From contig JAUYTN010000061.1 in NCBI GenBank assembly GCA_030695205.1, forward strand, positions 116,042-180,041: a stretch of DNA of 64,000 nt. The letters run 5' to 3'. The stretch's first letter is position 1; the number at the start of each line of letters is the position of its first letter. Below the pieces are notes generated by a model that was not told the origin of the DNA, searched no databases, and saw only the letters and a program-made list of their open reading frames with translations. Below, piece after piece: positions 45,850-55,010 of this stretch. A program made the position numbers and the translations under genes. Source of the DNA: Burkholderiaceae bacterium. GTDB taxonomy: Bacteria > Pseudomonadota > Gammaproteobacteria > Burkholderiales > Burkholderiaceae_C.

Positions 45850-45915
45850 AAATTTAGAGCTTTTTTGATGCTTAGCGCTTGATGGATAAGGGTTTATAGC
45901 TACTTTTTTGTGTTT
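45850..45915 (+). repeat. Dispersed AT-rich repeat copy between convergent genes
   Basis: AAATTTAGAGCTTTTTTGAT, then GCTTAGCGCTTGATGGATAA and TTTATAGCTACTTTTTTG. It is one of the best-preserved copies. Its right end supplies the stop codon and last residues of the convergent MFS gene. Confidence 0.85.
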
Positions 45916-47111
45916 GAGCGCCGAGTGGCCCAGGCGCTCAAGGCCATGGCCAGCAGCAACAGCACCAGGCTGACGGCATGGAGGTTGGCCATGTGCCCGT
46001 GGGCAATCATCCACCCCCCCAGGGCCGCACCCATCGCTTGCCCGGCGTACATGGCCGAGGTGTTCAGAGCCACGGTGGCTGGGGCCAGCTGGGGTGACAG
46101 GTTCACCAGGCGGGCCTGCTGGGCGGAGTTGGAGGCAAAACACCCCAGCGCCCAGGGCACCATCAGCAAGGCCATGGCCCAGGGGCTGGTGCCCAGTGGC
46201 CACAGCGCCTGGGTCAGGGCCATCAGCCCCAGCGTCAGCAGCACCGCGCGGTGCGGGCCCACCCGGTCAATGTGGCGCGACAGGCCCACGTTGCCCATGA
46301 GGCCGAAAACTCCAAACCACAAAAACATCAGCGACAGCTGGCCAGCTTCGATGGACAGCATCTGCTTGAAGGTCGGCGCCAGGTAAGAAAACACGGTGAA
46401 CTGCCCAAACGCAGACACCAGCGTCACCCCCACCGTCAGCATCAGCGGCGCAGAGCCCAGCGCCTGGCTCCAGCCCTGGCGAGACAGCGCAGCGGGCTTG
46501 ATGCCGTCGGGCATCACCCGCCACAGCCACCACCCGGCCACCAGTGCACCGGTGGCCACCCCAGCAAATGCCCAGCGCCAGCCCAGTGTGCCCCCTACCC
46601 AGGCCGACAGCGGCATGCCCATGACCGACGCCACCGACCACCCCAGAAACACAAACGTGATGGCCTGCCCGCGCCGCTCGGGCGGCACCATCAGCCCCAC
46701 ACTCGCGGCCGCCTGCGGGGTGAACACCGCAGGCGCCACCATGGCCAGTACCCGCAGCGGCAGCAGCGTGCCGTAGTCGGGTGCAAGGGCACAGGCGCCC
46801 AGCAACACGCCGTACCACACCAGAGAGGCCACCAGCAGGCGGCGGCGGTCCCAGCCCGCCACCAGGGTGGCCAGTGTGGGTGCGCCCAGCCCCATCAGCA
46901 CCGCACCGGCGGTGATGAGCATGCCTGCCTGGGGTACCGACACCCCCAGCGATGTGCTGATGTCGTTGAGCGTGCCGGGCACCACCATCACCCCGGTGCC
47001 GATCATGAAGTTGCCCAGCAGCAGTGCCCACAGCGCGCGCGGCAGTCCGGCAGGGGCATTGGCCCGGCGCGAGCGCACGACAAAGGACAACCGCTTCATG
47101 GTGCGTTTCAT
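45900..47111 (-). CDS. MFS transporter (drug/sugar efflux type, 12 helices)
   Basis: A 403-residue membrane protein with about twelve hydrophobic helices. Motif-A-like sequence (TLATLVAGWDRRRLLVASLV) and LPLRVLAMVAPAVFTPQAAA resemble the DHA1 arabinose/drug efflux subgroup. Substrate unknown. The start MKRTMKRLSF (47111) overlaps the YqaA gene stop as ATGA; a second ATG lies at 47099. The C-terminal Asn-Thr-Lys-Lys tail and stop are encoded by the repeat at 45850-45915, so the end of the protein may have been reshaped by it. Confidence 0.9.
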   Translation of the reverse strand: MKRTMKRLSFVVRSRRANAPAGLPRALWALLLGNFMIGTGVMVVPGTLNDISTSLGVSVPQAGMLITAGAVLMGLGAPTLATLVAGWDRRRLLVASLVWYGVLLGACALAPDYGTLLPLRVLAMVAPAVFTPQAAASVGLMVPPERRGQAITFVFLGWSVASVMGMPLSAWVGGTLGWRWAFAGVATGALVAGWWLWRVMPDGIKPAALSRQGWSQALGSAPLMLTVGVTLVSAFGQFTVFSYLAPTFKQMLSIEAGQLSLMFLWFGVFGLMGNVGLSRHIDRVGPHRAVLLTLGLMALTQALWPLGTSPWAMALLMVPWALGCFASNSAQQARLVNLSPQLAPATVALNTSAMYAGQAMGAALGGWMIAHGHMANLHAVSLVLLLLAMALSAWATRRSNTKK

Positions 47112-47590
47112 GGGGTGTACACGCCGGGAAACACCCACAGCAGCCCGGCCGTCATGGTGAGGTAGCGCGCAAACTTGCCAATGGCCATGTAGGCCGTGCA
47201 GGGCCAGAACGGCAGTTTCAGCCACCCGGCCACCGCGCACAGCGGGTCACCTACACCGGGCAGCCAGCTCAGCAGGCAGGCCTTGGGGCCGAAGCGGCGC
47301 AGCCATTCCAGCGCCTTGACCTGGGTGGGGTGTCCGGTGGCCTTGTCCACCGCGGCATGGGCGCCCAGCCCCATGCCGTAGCTGATGACACCGCCCAGGG
47401 TGTTGCCGACCGTGGCTACCAGCACCGCCGGCCAGAACAACTCGGGGTTGAGCTTGACCAAGGCAAACACCGCCGGCTCCGACCCCATGGGCAGCAGCGT
47501 GGCCGACACCACGGCCACCACAAACACCGTGCCCAGACCCACCTCAGGCAGGCTGAAGAGGGTGAGCAGTTGGGCAATCCAGTGGTCCAT
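47108..47590 (-). CDS. YqaA-family inner-membrane protein (DedA/SNARE-associated superfamily)
   Basis: A 160-residue protein with four to five hydrophobic helices. FVVAVVSATLLPMGSEPAVF and VGNTLGGVISYGMG match the YqaA/DedA core, and KACLLSWLPGVGDPLCAVAG is its C-terminal signature. DedA relatives act as lipid flippases or proton-coupled transporters; the role here is unknown. The start (MDHWIAQLL) is conserved. Confidence 0.9.
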   Translation of the reverse strand: MDHWIAQLLTLFSLPEVGLGTVFVVAVVSATLLPMGSEPAVFALVKLNPELFWPAVLVATVGNTLGGVISYGMGLGAHAAVDKATGHPTQVKALEWLRRFGPKACLLSWLPGVGDPLCAVAGWLKLPFWPCTAYMAIGKFARYLTMTAGLLWVFPGVYTP

Positions 47591-47739
47591 GATCGGTGTG
47601 CGGTGGGTGGGCGAGTATAGGAAGCGCCACCCGCTCCGGCGGCTGGCGCCCCCCAATGACCGCGGCTGGCGCTGGCGGAAGGTGGTTCGCCCCATCCCGG
47701 GGGCTCACGCCGGGCGGGTGTTGGCGTGCTCACCGGGGT

Positions 47740-47745
47740 TACAAT
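47740..47745 (+). promoter_or_regulatory. Possible -10 element for dusB-fis-purH
   Basis: TACAAT in an extended GGTTACAATAG context lies 92 bp before the dusB ATG. No convincing -35 is present. A T-rich patch follows. Confidence 0.4.
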
Positions 47746-47836
47746 AGTGCTGCTTTTTTCAGCAGCCCAACACCCCCCCCAGATTCTTCAAACCCAGCGC
47801 CCATGCGGTTTCGCAGCGGTGGCGCGGGCATTGTCC

Positions 47837-48862
47837 ATGCGCATTGGTCCCTACTCACTTGCCAACCAGTTGTTCGTTGCACCCATGGCGGGCGTGACGG
47901 ACAGGCCCTTTCGCAAGCTGTGCAAACAGCTGGGTGCGGGTTATGCCGTGAGTGAGATGGTCACGTCCCGCCCCGACCTGTGGGACAGCCTCAAGACCTC
48001 GCGCCGCGCCAACCACGAGGGCGAAGACGCACCCATTGCGGTGCAGATTGCGGGCACCGATGCCACCATGATGGCCGACGCCGCCCGCTACAACATCGAC
48101 CGTGGCGCGCAGATCATCGACATCAACATGGGCTGCCCCGCCAAAAAGGTGTGCAACAAGTGGGCAGGCTCGGCCCTCATGCAAGACGAGGCGCTGGCGC
48201 TGCAGATTGTGCAAGCGGTGGTGGCGGCGTGCAGCCCGCGCGGCGTGCCCGTCACCCTCAAAATGCGCACCGGCTGGGCAGCCCGGGCCAAAAACGCCCC
48301 TGCCATTGCCCTGGCCGCCGAATCCGCCGGGGTGGCCATGCTGACCATCCACGGCCGCACCCGCGAGCAGGGCTACAAAGGCCAGGCCGAGCACGACACC
48401 GTGGCCCACATCAAAAGCCGGGTATCCATCCCGGTGGTGGCCAATGGCGACATCAACAGCCCCCAGGCCGCCCGCGATGTGCTGGCCCGCACGGGGGCCG
48501 ATGCGGTCATGGTGGGCCGTGCCGCGCAGGGCAGACCCTGGATTTTTCGCGAAATGGCCCACTTTCTGGCCACCGGCACCGAACTGGCGCCGCCCACCCG
48601 CAGTGAGCTCAAAACCTGGATGCTGGCCCACCTGCACGAGCACTACGACCTGTACGGTGAACACACCGGCGTGCGCAGCGCCCGCAAGCACCTGGGCTGG
48701 TACGTGCAGTCTTTTGGCGCGGGTGGCTTGGGCGAGGCGTTTCGCCACCGCATCAACGGCGCCACCACCTGCGATGCGCAGCTGACCGCTGTGACCGATT
48801 TGTTTGACGACTGGTCCGAGGCCCCCGCCACGGACCACTCCCCTTGGAAGATGGCCGCATGA
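47837..48862 (+). CDS. dusB: tRNA-dihydrouridine synthase DusB
   Basis: FMN-dependent reductase forming dihydrouridine in the tRNA D-loop. VAPMAGVTDRPFRKLC is the N-terminal Dus signature. QIAGTDATMMADAA, DINMGCPAKKVCNKWAGSAL (catalytic cysteine) and VVANGDINSP follow, with VMVGRAAQGRPWIF before a helical RNA-binding end. Length is 341 residues. Its stop overlaps the fis start (ATGA), the classical dusB-fis operon. Confidence 0.96.
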   Translation: MRIGPYSLANQLFVAPMAGVTDRPFRKLCKQLGAGYAVSEMVTSRPDLWDSLKTSRRANHEGEDAPIAVQIAGTDATMMADAARYNIDRGAQIIDINMGCPAKKVCNKWAGSALMQDEALALQIVQAVVAACSPRGVPVTLKMRTGWAARAKNAPAIALAAESAGVAMLTIHGRTREQGYKGQAEHDTVAHIKSRVSIPVVANGDINSPQAARDVLARTGADAVMVGRAAQGRPWIFREMAHFLATGTELAPPTRSELKTWMLAHLHEHYDLYGEHTGVRSARKHLGWYVQSFGAGGLGEAFRHRINGATTCDAQLTAVTDLFDDWSEAPATDHSPWKMAA

Positions 48863-49101
48863 ACCACGAACCCCTCACCCTCCAAGAGTGTGTGCGCAGC
48901 AACATGCTCACCTACTTCAGCGACCTGGGCGGCACCGATCCGGCCAACCTGCATGACATGCTGGTCAAGGCGGTGGAAAAGCCGCTGCTGGAGGTGGTGA
49001 TGGAGCGTGCCCAGCACAACCAGTCGCGCGCCGCGCAGTGGCTGGGCCTGAACCGCAACACCCTGCGCAAAAAGCTGCTGGAGCACGGCCTGGCCGACTG
49101 A
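48859..49101 (+). CDS. fis: Fis-family DNA-binding protein
   Basis: An 80-residue nucleoid-associated and transcriptional regulator. The C-terminal helix-turn-helix NQSRAAQWLGLNRNTLRKKL is nearly identical to Fis from other proteobacteria, and PLLEVVMERAQ is the dimer helix. It is shorter at the N-terminus than enteric Fis, as usual in betaproteobacteria. Translation is coupled to dusB by a 4-base overlap. A repeat copy separates it from purH. Confidence 0.95.
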   Translation: MNHEPLTLQECVRSNMLTYFSDLGGTDPANLHDMLVKAVEKPLLEVVMERAQHNQSRAAQWLGLNRNTLRKKLLEHGLAD

Positions 49102-49127
49102 TTCACACCTCCATTGCCACACATTGC

Positions 49128-49197
49128 TTCGCAAATGAATAGCTGATGGTGCTTTCCCATCAAGCGCTAGATGCCAAAAAAGCTTTCAATTTTTTAA
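49128..49197 (-). repeat. Dispersed AT-rich repeat copy between fis and purH
   Basis: GCAAATGAATAGCTGATGGT, then TCCCATCAAGCGCTAGATGC and CAAAAAAGCTTTCAATTTTT. This is the copy with the best AAGCGCTAGA core. It is the only intergenic full copy between codirectional genes and may attenuate or separate purH from dusB-fis. Confidence 0.85.
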
Positions 49198-49214
49198 CCT
49201 GCCCCACCATTCCC

Positions 49215-50840
49215 ATGCGAGCCCTTCTTTCCGTATCCGACAAAACCGGCGTTCTTGACCTGGCGCGCGAGCTGCACGCCCTGGGTGTGAGCCTCATCTC
49301 TACCGGCGGCACCGCCAAGCTGCTGGCCGATGCTGGCTTGCCCGTGGCCGAGGTGGCCGAAGTGACCGGCTTCCCGGAAATGCTGGACGGCCGCGTCAAG
49401 ACCCTGCACCCCAAGGTGCACGGCGGCCTGCTGGCCCGCCGCGACACGCCCGAGCACATGGCCGCGTTGGCTGCGCACGGCATAGACACCATCGACCTGC
49501 TGGTGGTCAACCTGTATCCGTTTGAGTCCACCGTGGCCAAGGCTGGTTGCACGCTGGCCGACGCCATCGAGAACATCGACATCGGTGGCCCCGCCATGGT
49601 GCGCAGCGCCGCCAAAAACTGGAAAGACGTGGCCGTGCTGACCGACGCCAGCCAGTACGCCGAGGTGGTGGCCGAGCTGAAAGCCAACAAGGCTGTGAGC
49701 GACGCCACCCGCTTCAAGCTGGCGGTGGCCGCGTTCAACCGCATCAGCAACTACGACGCCGCCATCAGCGACTTTCTGTCCGCCATCGACCTGTCCAACG
49801 GCCTGCCCGAACAGGAAGTAGCGCCTGTGCGCACCCTGTTCCCCGCGCAAAGCAATGGCCGCTTCATCAAGCTGCAAGACCTGCGCTACGGCGAAAACCC
49901 CCACCAGCAAGCCGCCTTTTTCCGCGACCTGCACCCCGCGCCCGGCTCGCTGGTCACGGCCACGCAGCTGCAAGGCAAAGAGCTGAGCTACAACAACATT
50001 GCCGATGCCGACGCGGCGTGGGAATGTGTCAAGTCGTTTGACGCGCCTGCGTGCGTCATCGTCAAACACGCCAACCCCTGTGGCGTCGCCGTGGGCGCAC
50101 ACCCGCTGGAGGCCTACAGCAAGGCCTTCCAGACCGACCCCACCAGCGCCTTCGGCGGCATTATTGCCTTCAACCGCCCGGTGGATGAGGCTGCGGCGCT
50201 GCAGGTGTCCAAGCAGTTTGTCGAGGTGCTGATGGCCCCCGGCTTTACGCCTGAAGCACTGGCCGTATTCAAAACCAAGGTCAACGTGCGCGTGCTGCAA
50301 ATTGCCTTGCCCGCTTCCTACGGCAGTGATGCTGCCGCACGTGCGGGCCTGACCGCGTGGGACCAGGGCCGCAACGCCGTGGACATCAAACGCGTGGGCT
50401 CTGGCCTGCTGATGCAAACCGCCGACAACCACGAACTCACCCTGGCCGACCTGAAGGTGGTCACCAAAGTGCACCCCACCGAGCAGCAACTGCAGGACCT
50501 GCTGTTTGCCTGGAAGGTGGCCACCTACGTGAAAAGCAACGCCATCGTCTTCTGTGGCAACGGCATGACCATGGGCGTGGGCGCGGGGCAAATGAGCCGC
50601 CTCGACTCGGCCCGCATCGCCAGCATCAAGGCGCAGGCCGCTGGGTTGTCGCTGGCGGGCACGGCGGTGGCCAGCGATGCGTTCTTCCCCTTCCGCGACG
50701 GCCTGGATGTGGTGGTGGATGCGGGAGCCACCTGCGTCATCCAGCCCGGTGGCAGCATGCGCGACCAGGAAGTCATTGACGCGGCCAACGAGCGTGGCGT
50801 GGCCATGGTGTACAGCGGCGTGCGCCACTTCCGTCACTGA
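49215..50840 (+). CDS. purH: Bifunctional AICAR transformylase/IMP cyclohydrolase PurH
   Basis: Catalyses the last two steps of de novo IMP synthesis. The N-terminal cyclohydrolase domain begins [19 protein letters not shown], with STGGTAKLL and [18 protein letters not shown]. The transformylase domain includes [29 protein letters not shown] and [14 protein letters not shown]. Length is 541 residues. A strong terminator follows the stop. No ruvC follows, although it often does in related genomes. Confidence 0.97.
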   Translation: MRALLSVSDKTGVLDLARELHALGVSLISTGGTAKLLADAGLPVAEVAEVTGFPEMLDGRVKTLHPKVHGGLLARRDTPEHMAALAAHGIDTIDLLVVNLYPFESTVAKAGCTLADAIENIDIGGPAMVRSAAKNWKDVAVLTDASQYAEVVAELKANKAVSDATRFKLAVAAFNRISNYDAAISDFLSAIDLSNGLPEQEVAPVRTLFPAQSNGRFIKLQDLRYGENPHQQAAFFRDLHPAPGSLVTATQLQGKELSYNNIADADAAWECVKSFDAPACVIVKHANPCGVAVGAHPLEAYSKAFQTDPTSAFGGIIAFNRPVDEAAALQVSKQFVEVLMAPGFTPEALAVFKTKVNVRVLQIALPASYGSDAAARAGLTAWDQGRNAVDIKRVGSGLLMQTADNHELTLADLKVVTKVHPTEQQLQDLLFAWKVATYVKSNAIVFCGNGMTMGVGAGQMSRLDSARIASIKAQAAGLSLAGTAVASDAFFPFRDGLDVVVDAGATCVIQPGGSMRDQEVIDAANERGVAMVYSGVRHFRH

Positions 50841-50855
50841 GCGTTGGCCTGGCGC

Positions 50856-50896
50856 CCCACAAAAAAAAGCGACCCGAGGGTCGCTTTTTTTGTGGG
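50856..50896. terminator. Bidirectional terminator after purH
   Basis: GCGACC and GGTCGC form the stem around CGAG, flanked by A8 on one side and T7 on the other, with CCCAC/GTGGG extending the pairing. It serves purH and the convergent secreted peptide gene. Confidence 0.95.
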
Positions 50897-50910
50897 CGGT
50901 GCCCGAAGAC

Positions 50911-51060
50911 TCACATCTTCTTGCATTCCTTTTTCTCGGCATTCTCTTTCTTGGTGCAATCGGGCTTGTCGTCCATTTTGCCGCCGCCATGGCTGCCCGC
51001 AAACGCAGGGGCGGACAGAGCCAGCACGGCAGACACTACGGCAGAGAGAAACAATTTCAT
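50911..51060 (-). CDS. Small secreted Lys/Cys-rich peptide (49 residues)
   Basis: Reads MKLFLSAVVSAVLALSAPAF, then AGSHGGGKMDDKPDCTKKEN and a Lys-rich end with a second cysteine (KKECKKM). The first 21 residues form a good Sec signal peptide cleaved at AFA. The mature 28-residue peptide is highly charged with two cysteines ten residues apart. A GAGGTG ribosome-binding site and the shared terminator support expression. I do not recognise the family. It shares the stretch 50841-51177 with a terminator; I see nothing else there. Confidence 0.75.
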   Translation of the reverse strand: MKLFLSAVVSAVLALSAPAFAGSHGGGKMDDKPDCTKKENAEKKECKKM

Positions 51061-51177
51061 AAACACCTCAACTCATCAGGATTGAACCACCATCGCACAA
51101 TGCAAGAACGTGCAAGGTGCTCGGGCAATGTAGCTCAGGGTGGCAGTTTTGCCAGCCTTCGATGCAATTCTTTGGTC

Positions 51178-52449
51178 ATGCAACGGGTTTCTATGTGCAA
51201 CACACGATGGGTTGTGACGGGTATGGGTTTGGCCGGCGAGGCTTCGACCGTGGCATGGGCAACGGTGGGTCGTGCGGCGGTGGCTCTGGCGGTGTGTGCC
51301 GCCTGCTCGGGTGGTGCCGTTGCACAAACCCGGTACGTGCCGCCGCCTGAGCAGGTGGTGCTGGCACCCTCGTCCCAGGCGCTGGGGGCACAGGCTGGCC
51401 CGCTGCGCGAAGCCGAGCGCGGCTGGCGGCGCAACCCCAACGACCTGGCAGCGGCTGTGCGCTACGCCCGCGCCGCGTTTGTGCTGGGGCTGAACGAGGG
51501 TGATTTGCGCTGGTACGGCACGGCCAAGGCCGCGCTGTTGCCCTTGTGGACGGAACCTTCGCTCAGCGCAGAGGGCCACTTTTTGCGGGGGCTGGTCAAG
51601 CAGGGTTTTCATGACTTTGCCGGCGGCCTGGCCGATTTCAATGCATCCCTGGCACTCGATGCCGACCGTGCCGAAGTGTGGTCTTGGCGGTTTGCGCTGC
51701 ACCTGTTGCAGACCGATCTGGCCGCTGCCCGCCAGGACTGCGCCAGCATGGCCCAGCGTTTCGGGCCAGACGAAGGCCAGGCCTGTGAAGCCACCCTGAT
51801 GGTGCGCACGGGGCAGGCGGTCCAGGCGGTGGGGGTGTTCGAGCGGCTGGTGCAGCTGCCCGGTTTTCAGGGCGACGGTGCCCAGCGGTGGCTGCGGTTT
51901 CACCAGGGGCAGGCGCTGTGGGCGGCGGGTCAACCTGCCCGGGCGCAGGCGGTCTGGACCACCCACCTGCAGGCGCAGCCGCGCGACCACGGTGCCCGTC
52001 TGGCGCTGGTTGAGCTGCTCAATGCCACGGGTCAGCCCGCCGACGCCCGGCGCTGGGCCAGCGTGCCCAACCCCACCGATGCCTTGCTGGTGCAGCAGCT
52101 GTTGGCCAGCCAGGTGCTGAAAGATGGCACCGCCGACCGCCTGACCCAGGCCATGGTGCAGCGGCTGGCAGCCCGCGAGCAGCGGGGAGAAGGGCTGATT
52201 GAGCGACCAGACATGGTGTTCTTCATTCGCGCCGCGCACGACCTACCCCGGGGTTTGAAGCTGGCGCAAGACAACTGGGCCACCCAACAAGAGCCCGTCG
52301 ATGGGGCCCTGCTGGTCGAGGCGGCGCTGCGCCTGGACCAGCCCGAAGCCGCACGGCCGGTGCTGGATTGGGTGGCCACCACCGGCTACACCGACCCGGT
52401 GCTGCAGCCTTTGCTGGCGCAGGTGCGCCAGCGGTTGGGAGGGCGCTGA
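51178..52449 (+). CDS. Exported TPR-like repeat protein
   Basis: A 423-residue protein. A signal peptide (RAAVALAVCAACSGGAVAQT) is followed by an all-helical region with tetratricopeptide-like spacing: NPNDLAAAVRYARAAFVLG, FAGGLADFNASLALDADRAE and HLQAQPRDHGARLALVELLN. It probably works as a periplasmic scaffold. The start is uncertain (51178, 51193 or 51223). It ends one base before the HupE-like gene and is clearly cotranscribed with it, suggesting a joint role. Confidence 0.75.
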   Translation: MQRVSMCNTRWVVTGMGLAGEASTVAWATVGRAAVALAVCAACSGGAVAQTRYVPPPEQVVLAPSSQALGAQAGPLREAERGWRRNPNDLAAAVRYARAAFVLGLNEGDLRWYGTAKAALLPLWTEPSLSAEGHFLRGLVKQGFHDFAGGLADFNASLALDADRAEVWSWRFALHLLQTDLAAARQDCASMAQRFGPDEGQACEATLMVRTGQAVQAVGVFERLVQLPGFQGDGAQRWLRFHQGQALWAAGQPARAQAVWTTHLQAQPRDHGARLALVELLNATGQPADARRWASVPNPTDALLVQQLLASQVLKDGTADRLTQAMVQRLAAREQRGEGLIERPDMVFFIRAAHDLPRGLKLAQDNWATQQEPVDGALLVEAALRLDQPEAARPVLDWVATTGYTDPVLQPLLAQVRQRLGGR

Positions 52450-52450
52450 C

Positions 52451-53626
52451 ATGACCCCACTGTTCCAATTGCTCCAGCCCCTTCGGCCGTTTCAATGGGC
52501 ATTGGCATTGCTGCTGGCCTGGTGCCTCAGCGGGCCAGCGTGGGCACATTCCAGCAGCAACAGCTACCTCAATTTTTCGGTGCGCGATGGCGTGCCCGTG
52601 CTGCGGGTGGACGTACCGCTGCGCGACGTGGACCTGTGGCTGGACCTGGACCACGACCGCGACGGACAGGTGATCTGGGCCGAGGTCAGCCCCCGCGCCC
52701 CCGAGCTGCTGGCCTGGATGCGCGCAGGCTTGGCCATCGAAGCGGGCGACGCTGTGTGTGACCTGACCCCCGATGATCTGCAAGCCAGCGAGCACGCCGA
52801 CGGCCTGCACCTCAGTGTCGAATGGGCCGTGGCTTGCGCCACCCCACCCACCCAGACGGGGGTGCCGTGGACGCTGCGCTACTCCTTGCTGTTTGAGCGC
52901 GACCACCTGCACCGGGGCCTGCTGCGCATCGATTCACCCGAAGCACCCGATGCGCCAGGCAGTGCCATTCTCAGCCCCGAACGCCCTTCCACCCAGTTGC
53001 TGCTGACCCAGCCGTCCGCACTTGGCGTGCTGGGTCACTACGTGGTGGAGGGCGTGTGGCACATCTGGATCGGGCTGGACCATATTTTGTTTCTGCTCAG
53101 CCTGCTGGTGCTGGCGCCGCTGGTGCCCGGGCGGGAGCGGGTGTCGAGATGGGCGGCGCAGGACCAATTCAAGAGTGTGTGGCTGCAGGTGTTGGCCGTG
53201 GTCACTGCCTTCACCGTGGCGCATTCCATCACCCTCAGTCTGGCGGTGCTCAAGTGGGTGGAGCTACCAGGGAGTGTGGTCGAGCCGGTGATTGCCTTGT
53301 CGGTGGTGCTGGCCGCGCTGAACAACCTGTGGGGCTGGGGCGGTGTGCGCCGCTGGCGGCTGGCCTTTGCCTTTGGGTTGATTCACGGTTTCGGGTTTGC
53401 CAGCGTGCTGGTGGACCTGGGCCTGCCCGCCCAGGCGCTGGCGCTGGCGCTGGGTGGGTTCAACCTGGGGGTGGAGTTGGGCCAGTTGGCCATCGTGGCG
53501 GTGTTTTTGCCATTGGCCTGGTGGCTGCGCCACACCGCGTTCTACCGCTGGGGCGTGGTGGTGGGCGGGTCACTGGCCATGGCCATGTTGGCCTCGGTGT
53601 GGCTGGTGCAGCGGGTGGTGGGCTGA
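52451..53626 (+). CDS. HupE/UreJ-family membrane protein with large periplasmic domain
   Basis: A 391-residue protein. After a signal peptide (ending AWAHS), about 170 residues form a periplasmic beta-rich domain (YLNFSVRDGVPVLRVDVPL). The C-terminal half is the HupE/UreJ_2 membrane domain: GVWHIWIGLDHILFLLSLL, AFTVAHSITLSLA and LIHGFGFASVL. The conserved histidines, suited to Ni/Co binding, are retained. HupE relatives import nickel or cobalt, but this extended subtype is functionally uncharacterised and no hydrogenase or urease gene is adjacent. Confidence 0.87.
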   Translation: MTPLFQLLQPLRPFQWALALLLAWCLSGPAWAHSSSNSYLNFSVRDGVPVLRVDVPLRDVDLWLDLDHDRDGQVIWAEVSPRAPELLAWMRAGLAIEAGDAVCDLTPDDLQASEHADGLHLSVEWAVACATPPTQTGVPWTLRYSLLFERDHLHRGLLRIDSPEAPDAPGSAILSPERPSTQLLLTQPSALGVLGHYVVEGVWHIWIGLDHILFLLSLLVLAPLVPGRERVSRWAAQDQFKSVWLQVLAVVTAFTVAHSITLSLAVLKWVELPGSVVEPVIALSVVLAALNNLWGWGGVRRWRLAFAFGLIHGFGFASVLVDLGLPAQALALALGGFNLGVELGQLAIVAVFLPLAWWLRHTAFYRWGVVVGGSLAMAMLASVWLVQRVVG

Positions 53627-53682
53627 TTTATATAGAATCAGCCTTTTACGCTTTCTGCGTATGAATAGTTAGCTATCAATTC
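53627..53682 (+). repeat. Dispersed AT-rich repeat copy between convergent genes
   Basis: TTTATATAGAATCAGCCTTT, then TACGCTTTCTGCGTATGAAT and AGTTAGCTATCAATTCAG. It fills the 49-bp gap between the HupE and hemL stops and supplies the last hemL codons. Confidence 0.8.
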
Positions 53683-54974
53683 AGTTGTTTGAAGACGTCG
53701 ACGGCGGCATCTACCGTGGCCTGCACATCGGCCTCGGTGTGGGCGGCGCTGACAAACCCCGCCTCGTACAGCGCAGGTGCAAAGTACACGCCCCGCTCCA
53801 GCATGCCGTGGAAGAAGGTGTTGAAGCGGGCGTTGTCGGTCGTCATGACCGTGGCGTAGTTCTGCGGCAGCGTGTTCATCAGGAAAAAACCAAACATGCC
53901 GCCCTGGCTGTCGGTGGCAAAGGGCACACCAGCGGCATCAGCCGCGGCTTGCAGGCCAGCGGTGAGCTGGCGGGTGCGCACGTCCAGTGCCTCGTAAAAG
54001 CCCGGTTTCTGGATTTCTTTCAGCGTGGCCAGGCCGCAGGCGGTGGCCACAGGGTTGCCGCTGAGGGTGCCGGCCTGGTACACCGCGCCCAGCGGCGCGA
54101 GTTGCTCCATCACCGCGCGCTTGGCGCCAAAGGCTGCCAGCGGCATGCCGCCGCCAATGACCTTGCCCATGACGGTCATGTCGGGCTCAAAGCCTGGGAT
54201 CAGGTCGGCGTACACGCCCTGGGCACTGCCAGGCCCCACCCGAAAGCCCGTCATGACCTCGTCAAACGCCAGCAGCGCGCCGTACTGGGTACACAGCTCG
54301 CGGCAGCGGGTCATGAAGGGCACCGAGGCGCGCACAAAGTTCATGTTGCCCGCGATGGGCTCGATCATCAGGGTGGCCACTTCGGGGCCGTGTTCGGCAA
54401 AAGCGGCCTCCAACTGTTCGATGTTGTTGTACTCCAGCACCAGGGTGTGCTGCACCACCTCGGGCGGTACGCCCGCGCTGGTGGGGTTGCCAAAAGTGGC
54501 CAGGCCTGAGCCGGCCTTGACCAGCAGGGCGTCGGCGTGACCGTGGTAACAGCCTTCGAACTTGATGATCTTTTTGCGGCCGGTGGCCCCGCGTGCCAGG
54601 CGGATGGCGCTCATGCCCGCCTCGGTGCCCGAGCTGACCAGGCGCACCATGTCCAGGCTGGGCACGAGCTTGATGATTTCTTCGGCCAACTCTACCTCGC
54701 GCTCGGTGGGGGCACCAAAGCTGAAACCCTGCAGCAGCGCCTGTTGCACCGCCTCCACCACCGCCGGGTGGCCGTGGCCCAGGATCATGGGGCCCCAGGA
54801 GCCGATGTAGTCGGTGTAGCGCTGGCCGTTGGCGTCCCAGAAGTAAGCGCCCTGTGCCCGTTGCACAAAGCGGGGTGTGCCTCCCACCGCCTTGAACGCC
54901 CGCACGGGCGAGTTCACGCCACCGGGAATCAGGGTTTTGGCACGGTCAAACAGTTGCTGGTTGCGGTCGGTCAT
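53676..54974 (-). CDS. hemL: Glutamate-1-semialdehyde 2,1-aminomutase
   Basis: PLP enzyme making 5-aminolevulinate in the C5 tetrapyrrole pathway. The N-terminus is [20 protein letters not shown], with substrate residues in [13 protein letters not shown]. The PLP contacts include [11 protein letters not shown] and [12 protein letters not shown]. The Schiff-base lysine is in [16 protein letters not shown]. Length is 432 residues. The gene is followed by a repeat copy at its 3' end. Confidence 0.97.
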   Translation of the reverse strand: MTDRNQQLFDRAKTLIPGGVNSPVRAFKAVGGTPRFVQRAQGAYFWDANGQRYTDYIGSWGPMILGHGHPAVVEAVQQALLQGFSFGAPTEREVELAEEIIKLVPSLDMVRLVSSGTEAGMSAIRLARGATGRKKIIKFEGCYHGHADALLVKAGSGLATFGNPTSAGVPPEVVQHTLVLEYNNIEQLEAAFAEHGPEVATLMIEPIAGNMNFVRASVPFMTRCRELCTQYGALLAFDEVMTGFRVGPGSAQGVYADLIPGFEPDMTVMGKVIGGGMPLAAFGAKRAVMEQLAPLGAVYQAGTLSGNPVATACGLATLKEIQKPGFYEALDVRTRQLTAGLQAAADAAGVPFATDSQGGMFGFFLMNTLPQNYATVMTTDNARFNTFFHGMLERGVYFAPALYEAGFVSAAHTEADVQATVDAAVDVFKQLN

Positions 54975-55010
54975 GGTGGTTCAGGTGGTGTAAACGGTGG
55001 TGAGGTGGAC

